Shown here: positions 58,056 through 64,000 of the stretch, one piece after another
Layout: every line of letters begins with the position of its first letter
Position numbering within the stretch: position 1 is the first letter of the stretch
Source of the DNA: Pseudomonadota bacterium
Lineage (GTDB): Bacteria; Desulfobacterota; Binatia; UBA9968
Reading direction: 5' to 3'
DNA length: 64,000 nucleotides
NCBI GenBank assembly: GCA_021324155.1
Contig: JAJPJQ010000024.1
Coordinates: 1 to 64,000, forward strand
The notes under the pieces: generated by a model
The model's input: the letters and a program-made list of their open reading frames with translations, nothing else
What the model was told of the DNA's origin: nothing
Databases searched by the model: none
Translations under genes and position numbers: made by a program

Positions 58056-59183
58056 ATGGACTTGCTTTTGACCGAAGAAGAGCGGCTAATCCGCGACACC
58101 GCGGCGCGGTTCGTGGCGCAGGAGCTGATCCCGCGCGAGGGGGCTTTTCTCAGGCAGAAAGAGCCGTTCGTGCCGCCGGGCGACCCGGCGCGCAGAACGC
58201 TCGACGGCGCGCTCGAAAAATCCCTCATCGAAAAAGCGAAAGACATCGGGCTCTGGGCCCTCGAGCTTCCGGAGTCGGCTGGCGGATCATCGATCGGCCA
58301 GGTCTCGCGCGTTCTGATCTATCGGGAATTCGGCAGGACGGCGCTTCCGTTCGAGCCGCCCGCGATTCCGGCTGCGATTGCGGCAAGTCGTTATGCCCGC
58401 GCGCTGGCGGACGGCGAGCTATTGCTTGCGCTCGCCTTCAACGAAACCTACAAAACAGGAGAGTCGAGCGCAGTCCGCGTGATGTACCGGAGCGGTTCCG
58501 GCGGCTATGAGCTCGACAGCGACGGGATGGATGTCATCGGTCCCGAAGCCGATTTATATTTGCTACCTGCCGTGGAGCGCGGCGGCCGCGACCTTGGCCT
58601 TTTTCTCGTCGCGAGAGGCGCGGCGGGAGTCCGGCTCGGAGGCGCGGCCGACTTAAACAATGACAAAACCGTAGCGCGTCTGACGCTCTCCGTTCGCGGC
58701 CTGCCGGAAGATCATCGCGTCGGCGGAGGTGCGGCCGTGGCGGCGGTCATAGCCTCGGAGCAGCTCCGCATCGCCGCGCGCTCGCTCGGAATCGCGATGC
58801 GGTGTTTGGAGGCGTCGCTCGAGCACGCGCGCAACCGCGTCACCTTCGGCCGGCCGCTCTCGTCGCGGCAGGCGATCCAATGGATGTTAACCGATCTTGC
58901 CGTCGCTCTGCGCACCTCGACGTGGCTCACGCTGGAAGCTGCGTGGAAGGCGGACCAGGGCATGCCCTATTTTGACGACGCCGCTCTCGCCAAAAAGCGG
59001 GCGGCGCGGATGGCCTTCGAAGCCGCCGACACGGCCATTCAGATTCACGGCGGCTACGGCGTCGCCAAGGAATTTCCCTTCGAGAGCTTTTATCGCGAAG
59101 CGCGGATGATGCGACTCCTTTATGGACGCGAGGCGGAGATCGACCGGAAGATCGGCGAGCGATTCGCCGCAGCCGGTTTGTGA
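58056..59183 (+). CDS. Acyl-CoA dehydrogenase-like protein (second subunit, catalytic Glu not seen)
   Basis: 375 residues, same fold as its partner. Seen: LLLTEEERLIRDTAARFVAQ, DIGLWALELPESAGGSSIGQ, LARTALPFEPPAI-type alpha stretch (EFGRTALPFEPPAIPAAI), EQLRIAARSLGIAMRCLEAS, FGRPLSSRQAIQWMLTDLA, and IQIHGGYGVAKEFPFESFYR. At the C-terminus the place of the catalytic EGTSE motif reads MRLLYGREAEIDRKI, so the base may be missing or displaced. Similar asymmetric pairs occur in steroid side-chain acyl-CoA dehydrogenases (from memory). Role: partner or regulatory chain. Confidence 0.88.
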   Translation: MDLLLTEEERLIRDTAARFVAQELIPREGAFLRQKEPFVPPGDPARRTLDGALEKSLIEKAKDIGLWALELPESAGGSSIGQVSRVLIYREFGRTALPFEPPAIPAAIAASRYARALADGELLLALAFNETYKTGESSAVRVMYRSGSGGYELDSDGMDVIGPEADLYLLPAVERGGRDLGLFLVARGAAGVRLGGAADLNNDKTVARLTLSVRGLPEDHRVGGGAAVAAVIASEQLRIAARSLGIAMRCLEASLEHARNRVTFGRPLSSRQAIQWMLTDLAVALRTSTWLTLEAAWKADQGMPYFDDAALAKKRAARMAFEAADTAIQIHGGYGVAKEFPFESFYREARMMRLLYGREAEIDRKIGERFAAAGL

Positions 59184-59196
59184 AGGGAGAACGGAC

Positions 59197-60348
59197 TTGC
59201 GACGGAAAAAAGTCTGTTTCGTCGGTTACGGCTCGACGGAATATTCGCGAAAATCCGAGGAGCCGCTGCTCCGGCATTACGCGCGCGCCATCGGCGCCGC
59301 CCTCGAACAGACCGGCTTGAAAAAGACTGACATCGGCGGTTTCTCGGTAACGACTCAGTCAAGCCCGGACTATTCCCCGCACGTGGCCGAACAACTCGGG
59401 CTGGAGCTCGATTGGGTTCTCAACGGCGATTACGGCGGGGCGGGCGGGGTGATGAGCATCCGCCGGGCGGCGGACGCGATCGAGGCCGGCCACATCGACG
59501 TCGCCGTTCTGGTCGGAGGAAATTCGTTCGATAAGAGCGTGACGCACCAGCGGCCGCTCGAATATCAGCGCGCCAATTACGTCGACGTCTACGGCTACGG
59601 CGGACCCAACACGCTCATGGCCCTGGTCCAGCGCCGGCACATGGAGCAGTACGGCACAACGCTCGAACAGATCGGCAGGATCGCCGTCGCTCAGAGAGAA
59701 AGCGCGCGCGCGAACCCGCAGGCGCTGCTGCGCGAGCCGATGACCATGGACGACTACTTGAAATCGCGCATGATCTCCGATCCGATCCGGCTTTTCGATT
59801 GCGTCATGCCGTGCTCGGGCGCGGAATGCGTCGTGCTTGCCTCCGAAGAGCGCGCGCGCACTATCACCGACAAGCTCGTCTATCTTTTGACCGACGCCGA
59901 GCGGGTTCACTACCAGGTCGGCGACATGCTGCCGGACAAGACGACGTTCGGCATCAAAGTGGTCGCCGACAGGCTCTTCAAGGAAGTGCGCCGCGAGGAG
60001 ATTGATCTGTTCGAGATCTACGACGATTATCCGATCGCGGTTTTGATCCAGATCGAAGACTTAGGATACTGCAAGAAAGGCGACGGCGGAAAATTCGTCG
60101 AGAGCCGCAATCTCTCTTTCAAAGGAGATTTCCCTGTGAACACCGGCGGCGGCCAGCTCTCCGTCGGCCAGGCCGGGCTCGCGGGCGGATTTCTTCATAT
60201 CGTCGAGGCGCTGAGACAATTGCGCGGCGAAGCGGGCCCGCGTCAAGCAAAGAAAGCCGAGCGCGCGCTGGTGACCGGCATCGGCTGGCTTTCTTACGGC
60301 CGCAATCTCGGCACGACTGCCGGTCTCGTCATGGAGAGGAGATCGTAA
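59197..60348 (+). CDS. Thiolase-fold protein (SCP2/Ltp2-like) lacking catalytic Cys and His
   Basis: 383 residues from TTG 59197, preceded by GGGAGAAC. Thiolase superfamily: VCFVGYGSTEYSRKSEEPLL, NGDYGGAGGVMSIRRAADAI, HIDVAVLVGGNSFDKSVTHQ, VNTGGGQLSVGQAGLAGGFL, VTGIGWLSYGRNLGTTAGLV. The nucleophile cysteine of thiolases (CASG) is replaced by glycine (G81 by alignment), and the GHP histidine by Q325. So it should not be a thiolase; it may be an aldolase as Ltp2 is with a DUF35 partner, or a noncatalytic carrier. The DUF35 gene follows with a shared base, supporting the partnership. Confidence 0.85.
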   Translation: MRRKKVCFVGYGSTEYSRKSEEPLLRHYARAIGAALEQTGLKKTDIGGFSVTTQSSPDYSPHVAEQLGLELDWVLNGDYGGAGGVMSIRRAADAIEAGHIDVAVLVGGNSFDKSVTHQRPLEYQRANYVDVYGYGGPNTLMALVQRRHMEQYGTTLEQIGRIAVAQRESARANPQALLREPMTMDDYLKSRMISDPIRLFDCVMPCSGAECVVLASEERARTITDKLVYLLTDAERVHYQVGDMLPDKTTFGIKVVADRLFKEVRREEIDLFEIYDDYPIAVLIQIEDLGYCKKGDGGKFVESRNLSFKGDFPVNTGGGQLSVGQAGLAGGFLHIVEALRQLRGEAGPRQAKKAERALVTGIGWLSYGRNLGTTAGLVMERRS

Positions 60349-60761
60349 TGGCGGAAAAGAATCTGCCGAAGATCAATCCCATCGACCGGCCGTTCTGGCA
60401 GGGAGCGGCGGAGGGAAAATTTATGCTGCAGCATTGCCGCACCTGCGGCAAGCTGCAGTTCTTTCCGCGCGCGGTTTGCACCGGCTGTTTCAGCGCCGAG
60501 CTCGATTGGACGGCGGCGCGCGGCGAAGGTAAAGTTCACAGCTTCACGTGGGTCTTCGTTCCGCGGAATCCCGCGTTCAAGGGCGAGGTCCCGATTTGTT
60601 ATGCCAATGTACTGCTGGACGAAAGTGTAATTGTCGAAAGCCGGATCGTGGGGAAGGGAGTCGAGGAGATCAAGCTCGGCGACCGCGTGCGCGTGGTGTT
60701 TCAGGACACCTCCGATCCTCAAATCAAACTGCCGGTATTCGAACTTGCCGGCCGCTCGTAA
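60348..60761 (+). CDS. DUF35 OB-fold/zinc-ribbon protein (ChsH2-like partner)
   Basis: 137 residues. N-terminal zinc ribbon with C30, C33, C44, C47 (CRTCGKLQFFP, CTGC), then OB-fold (VHSFTWVFVPRNPAFKGEVP, ICYANVLLDESVIVESRIVG, LGDRVRVVFQDTSDPQIKLP). DUF35 proteins attach to thiolase-fold enzymes and acyl-CoA hydratases to complete the active site or channel CoA. The ATG shares a base with the stop of the thiolase-fold gene, so they are translated together. Confidence 0.9.
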   Translation: MAEKNLPKINPIDRPFWQGAAEGKFMLQHCRTCGKLQFFPRAVCTGCFSAELDWTAARGEGKVHSFTWVFVPRNPAFKGEVPICYANVLLDESVIVESRIVGKGVEEIKLGDRVRVVFQDTSDPQIKLPVFELAGRS

Positions 60762-60772
60762 GGAGCGTTCTC

Positions 60773-61774
60773 ATGCGATGCGCTTCGAGGGCAGTTACAG
60801 CATCATCGGTGCTTATCGTTTTCCTTCTGCTCTGCTCTTCTGCCGCCTTGGCGCAGGCGAAACCGCTGCGGGAGATCAATACGTCGTACCCGCTCGGCGG
60901 ATCGACGAGTTTCTTCTGGGTCGCGTATCGCTCGGGATCGTTCGAGAAGCGGGGCCTGAAACTGAACCCGGTCTACATCCGCGGCAGTGTCACGGCGATT
61001 CAATCGTTGCTCGCGCGAGAGCTTTCGATCCAGATGGAGGCGGGGCCCGCGGGGGTCCGCGCTTGGGCCCGCGGCGTGAAGGAGATCGTGTTGATCGGCG
61101 CGGTCGGCAACAAGCTCGATTATGTCCTGGTCGCAAAACCTTCCATACGCAAAGCGGAGGATCTCAAGGGCAAGAAAATCGGCGTGAGCCAGATCGGCGC
61201 AAGTTCCGACTTCATCGCGCGATATGCCGCGCAGCAACTCGGACTCAATCCCGACAAGGACGTCGCGATCCTCGCAACCGGCGGGATGGGGCAGCGTTGG
61301 GCGGCTCTCACCGGCGGCCATATCGACGCCACGGTGGCGCAGCCGCCGTATACGCTGCTCGCCCGCAAGGAGGGATATCCCGTGCTGCTCGATATCTCCA
61401 AGCAGGACTTTCAATACCCGATCTCGGCTGTCTTCACGACCCGCTCCTTCATCAAGGCGGAGCCGGAGACGGTTATGAACTTTATGCGCGGCCTGGCAGA
61501 CGGGATGGATTTTTACCGCGATGAAAAAAACAAGGATCGCGTGATCAAGTTTCTCGGCGAATATTATCGGTCGAATGCGGTGGACGAGCTGGAAGAAACG
61601 CGGCGCTCGTACAGCCAGCTCACGCCGGGACTGCCGGTCATCACGCCGAAGTCGATCGAGAACGTGATCAAAAACGAAAAGGATCTCGCCGCGATGCAGC
61701 TCAATCCTCAAGAGGTTCTGGATCTTTCCTTCCTCCAGAAGCTCGAGGAGGAGCGCAAAACGCGCGGGCGCTGA
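60773..61774 (+). CDS. NMT1/THI5-like ABC transporter substrate-binding protein
   Basis: 333 residues from ATG 60773 (AAGGAG just before). Signal peptide about 1-27 (SSVLIVFLLLCSSAALAQ). Seen: REINTSYPLGGSTSFFWVAY, FEKRGLKLNPVYIRGSVTAI, KAEDLKGKKIGVSQIGASSD and C-terminal NPQEVLDLSFLQKLEEERK. It lies inside the acyl-CoA catabolic operon, 11 bases after DUF35 and 11 before the enoyl-CoA hydratase gene, so its ligand is probably the compound degraded by these enzymes. No permease here. Confidence 0.88.
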   Translation: MRCASRAVTASSVLIVFLLLCSSAALAQAKPLREINTSYPLGGSTSFFWVAYRSGSFEKRGLKLNPVYIRGSVTAIQSLLARELSIQMEAGPAGVRAWARGVKEIVLIGAVGNKLDYVLVAKPSIRKAEDLKGKKIGVSQIGASSDFIARYAAQQLGLNPDKDVAILATGGMGQRWAALTGGHIDATVAQPPYTLLARKEGYPVLLDISKQDFQYPISAVFTTRSFIKAEPETVMNFMRGLADGMDFYRDEKNKDRVIKFLGEYYRSNAVDELEETRRSYSQLTPGLPVITPKSIENVIKNEKDLAAMQLNPQEVLDLSFLQKLEEERKTRGR

Positions 61775-61785
61775 GAAGGCGAACG

Positions 61786-62583
61786 ATGCCCAACGACACG
61801 GTTGTCTACCAAGTCAAAAATCGAATCGCATGGATCACGCTCAATCGGCCCGAGGCGATGAACGCGATGAATCAGGAAATGAGCGGCGCGATCGTGAGCG
61901 CCTGCCGCAGTGCGGAAGACGACGTGACGGTCGGCGTCGTCGTATTCACGGGCGCCGGCGACAAGGCGTTCTCCAGCGGCATGGATTTAAAGGAAAGGGC
62001 CGCCGGCGTGTCAGTATCGGGCATCGAGAGAAGACAGGTAAAGATCGGGCCGGAGGCGAACACGACGACCAAAGCAGTTGCCGCCATCACGAAGCCGACC
62101 ATCGCCGCGATCAACGGCTACGCCGTCGGCGGCGGTCTGGAGTTGGCGCTCGCCTGCGATCTGAGAATCTCGGCGGAAGACGCAAAGCTCGGACTCGCAG
62201 AAGTGCGGCGCGGGATTATTCCGGGCGCCGGCGGCACCCAGCGGCTCGCGCGTGTCGTGGGAGTCGCCAAGGCATTGGAGCTCTGTCTCTCAGGCCATCT
62301 GGTAGACGGCAGGGAGGCGTTGCGCATAGGCCTGGTTCATGAAGCCGTCGCGCGCGAAGAGCTCGCCGCGGCGTCGGAGCGTCTGGCCGACACGCTACTC
62401 AAGGGCGCGCCGCTTTCGCTTCGCTTCATCAAGGAAGCGATCCGCAAGGGGTCCGAGCTGCCGCTGGAGGAAGGGCTGCGGCTAGAGGCGGATCTCTCGG
62501 CGCTGATCGCCACGACCGAGGATGCGAAGGAGGGGCCGCGCGCGTTCGCCGAGAAACGGCCGGCGGTCTGGAAGGGAAAATAA
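61786..62583 (+). CDS. Enoyl-CoA hydratase/isomerase family protein
   Basis: 265 residues, crotonase fold. Seen: AWITLNRPEAMNAMNQEMSG (residues ~14-33), oxyanion loop FSSGMDLKERAAG, AINGYAVGGGLELALACDLR (108-127), and EVRRGIIPGAGGTQRLARVV, the loop with the first catalytic glutamate. The second catalytic glutamate position (near DGREALRIGLV) is less clear. Likely hydrates trans-2-enoyl-CoA made by the two dehydrogenases. 11 bases after the binding-protein gene; followed by an acyl-CoA synthetase. Confidence 0.92.
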   Translation: MPNDTVVYQVKNRIAWITLNRPEAMNAMNQEMSGAIVSACRSAEDDVTVGVVVFTGAGDKAFSSGMDLKERAAGVSVSGIERRQVKIGPEANTTTKAVAAITKPTIAAINGYAVGGGLELALACDLRISAEDAKLGLAEVRRGIIPGAGGTQRLARVVGVAKALELCLSGHLVDGREALRIGLVHEAVAREELAAASERLADTLLKGAPLSLRFIKEAIRKGSELPLEEGLRLEADLSALIATTEDAKEGPRAFAEKRPAVWKGK

Positions 62584-62615
62584 TTTTCGTCTCTGATCGG
62601 AATGAGTGATTTATC

Positions 62616-64000
62616 ATGGCCAATTTCTTATTGATCGGCGACGCGCTCAAGCGCAACGCCTATAAGTATTCCGTAAAGCCGGCGCTCCGGCAGGGCACGC
62701 GCGCCGTGACCTACGGCGAGTTGAACACGCGCGTGAACCGCCTCGCGAACGGACTTCTCGCCGCCGGTTTTCGCAAGGGCGCCGCCGCGGCGCTGCTGGT
62801 GGGCAATCGCGTCGAGCACCTCGAGATACTGTTCGCGCTCGCCAAGATCGGCGTCATCGCCATTCCGCTGGACGTGAAATGGCGCGCGCTGGAGATCGGC
62901 TCGACATTGTCGTCGCTCGATCCTGCGGCGGTCTTTCTTGACCCGGCTTGCGAGGCGGAGTTCGCGGCCGCGCAAAAGAATCACGGCCTCGACGGAATCC
63001 GGCCGTTTGTCTTGGGCGAGAAGAGTTTCGAGGCGCTGTGCGAAAAATCGAGCGCCGATGAACCGCAAGTGGAAGTCGGCGAGGACGACCCCTTCGTCGT
63101 GATGATCACTTCCGGGACGACGGGCTTTCCCAAAGGCTGCCTCACGAGCCACAGGACCTATGTTTTTCACTGCATCAACAACGCGATTGAGAAAGGCCTC
63201 GGCGCGCACGACACCGCGCTGTTGTGCTCCCCGATCTACTTCAGCCACGGCCGCTCCTTCACGGTCGCAATGCTCTACTTCGGGGCCACTGTCATCATCC
63301 ACTCCCATTTCGATCCCGTCGAGGTGCTGAAGGCCGTCGAGCGCGAAAAAATCACTTATCTCGGCACTGTCCCGACGATGTGCGAGCGGCTGCTGCAAGT
63401 ACCAGATGTGAAATCGTACGATTTATCATCGATCAGATGTCTCAGTATTACCGGCGGCAAAGTGCATCCGCCCGTGCTGGAAAAGCTCCGCCAAACCATC
63501 ACGCCCAATATTTATCGCACCTATGCCGCGACCGACTCCGGCCAGATGGCGATATCGAAGCCCGCGGACATGGCGACGAAGCCGGCGTCGGCGGGGCGCC
63601 CCGTCTGGTGCACCGAACTTAAAATCATCGACGAAACCGGCCGGCCGATGGCGATGGGAGAGGTCGGGGAGATTCTCACCAAGAGCCCGCTCGCGACGCA
63701 GGGCTACTACAAAAACGCCGCAGCCACCGAAGCGTCGTTTCGCGACGGATGGTTTCACACCGGCGACCTGGGATATTTCGACGACGAAGGCTACCTGTAC
63801 GTCGTCGGGCGAAAAAAGGACATGGTGAAAAGCGGCGGGATCAGCGTCTATCCGCTGGAAATCGAGACCGTCCTTTATCATCACCCGGATGTGCTCGAAG
63901 CCGCCGTGATCGGCGTGCCCGATCCTGACTGGGGCGAAATCGTGAAGGCCGTGATCGTGCCCCGCCAAGGAGCCGCGCTTCGCGGCGACGAATTGACTCA
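62616..64000 (+). CDS. Acyl-CoA synthetase (AMP-forming), 3'-truncated
   Basis: At least 461 residues; the reading frame runs off the window end without a stop. ANL-superfamily enzyme that activates a carboxylic acid with ATP and CoA. Seen: MANFLLIGDALKRNAYKYSV, P-loop MITSGTTGFPKGCLTSH (about residues 163-179), TYAATDSGQMAISKP, WFHTGDLGYFDDEGYLYVVG, RKKDMVKSGGISVYPLEIET. All core motifs are present. The gene begins 32 bases after the enoyl-CoA hydratase. Substrate chain length or aromatic identity is not readable. Confidence 0.94.
   Translation, partial: MANFLLIGDALKRNAYKYSVKPALRQGTRAVTYGELNTRVNRLANGLLAAGFRKGAAAALLVGNRVEHLEILFALAKIGVIAIPLDVKWRALEIGSTLSSLDPAAVFLDPACEAEFAAAQKNHGLDGIRPFVLGEKSFEALCEKSSADEPQVEVGEDDPFVVMITSGTTGFPKGCLTSHRTYVFHCINNAIEKGLGAHDTALLCSPIYFSHGRSFTVAMLYFGATVIIHSHFDPVEVLKAVEREKITYLGTVPTMCERLLQVPDVKSYDLSSIRCLSITGGKVHPPVLEKLRQTITPNIYRTYAATDSGQMAISKPADMATKPASAGRPVWCTELKIIDETGRPMAMGEVGEILTKSPLATQGYYKNAAATEASFRDGWFHTGDLGYFDDEGYLYVVGRKKDMVKSGGISVYPLEIETVLYHHPDVLEAAVIGVPDPDWGEIVKAVIVPRQGAALRGDELT

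Noticed and set aside
1-64000. Insertion sequences, integrases, prophage, tRNA, rRNA
   Set aside because: No transposase, integrase or structural phage gene and no cloverleaf or rRNA stretch recognised by eye; a tRNA scan would be needed to be certain.

Overview
The window reads as high-GC chromosomal DNA of an uncultured Gram-negative bacterium. Gram-negative signs are the ExbB/ExbD pair, a Spy/CpxP-like periplasmic protein, a MltD-like lipoprotein transglycosylase and a Lol/Mac-type ABC exporter. The gene order rplU-rpmA-obgE-proB-proA-nadD-rsfS-gpmI is, from memory, the order found in deltaproteobacterial lineages. Two proteins of families that often use cofactor F420 and an expansion of NMT1-type substrate-binding proteins recall uncultured soil lineages such as Binatota, Rokubacteria or Tectomicrobia. 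That placement is inference. I see no mobile element, CRISPR array, rRNA or tRNA, and no gene-free stretch longer than about 210 bases.

Layout. 1-2268: ExbB/ExbD, RidA, then three overlapping small genes (two-helix membrane protein, HNH protein, macro-domain protein). 2272-4452: NMT1-type binding protein, phosphoglycolate-phosphatase-like HAD enzyme, PPOX flavin protein. 4460-7540: a four-gene polar amino-acid ABC importer. 7635-11107: SixA-like phosphatase, citrate synthase, MltD-like transglycosylase. 11201-21065: the most unusual part. An NMT1-type binding protein is followed by three tandem exported paralogues of about 565 residues that resemble the M29/NicX metalloenzyme fold, then a 980-residue FtsX-type permease and its ATPase. 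21215-25458: an ExeA-like ATPase with four 43-residue repeats, a HAMP membrane protein with no output domain, and a binding protein fused to LysM. 25561-27762: GT39-type glycosyltransferase with TPRs.

27765-32581: a minus-strand ring-cleavage cluster (LigA, Spy-like, LigB, MDR dehydrogenase, LLM oxidoreductase) plus another NMT1-type protein. 32714-38869: LVIVD-repeat protein and a ferric-iron-type ABC importer with two tandem binding proteins. 38916-42056: ADP-forming acyl-CoA synthetase and an NMT1-type protein. 42067-44920: TPM/LemA envelope cluster and a small lipoprotein. 45018-48274: an unaccompanied TauC-like permease, then ClC channel and MarR regulator with a clear operator. 48483-56658: the housekeeping run. 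56858-64000: acyl-CoA catabolism (two acyl-CoA dehydrogenases, a thiolase-fold protein without Cys and His, DUF35 partner, NMT1-type protein, enoyl-CoA hydratase, acyl-CoA synthetase).

Working together. Six NMT1-type binding proteins are scattered next to catabolic genes, yet only one matching permease and no matching ATPase is present. The binding protein at 11201 and the three-paralogue operon at 12248 have candidate promoters of identical geometry that place transcription starts almost on the ATG, so they may be co-regulated and leaderless. The last cluster resembles the heteromeric acyl-CoA dehydrogenase plus thiolase-fold aldolase/DUF35 module known from steroid side-chain degradation.
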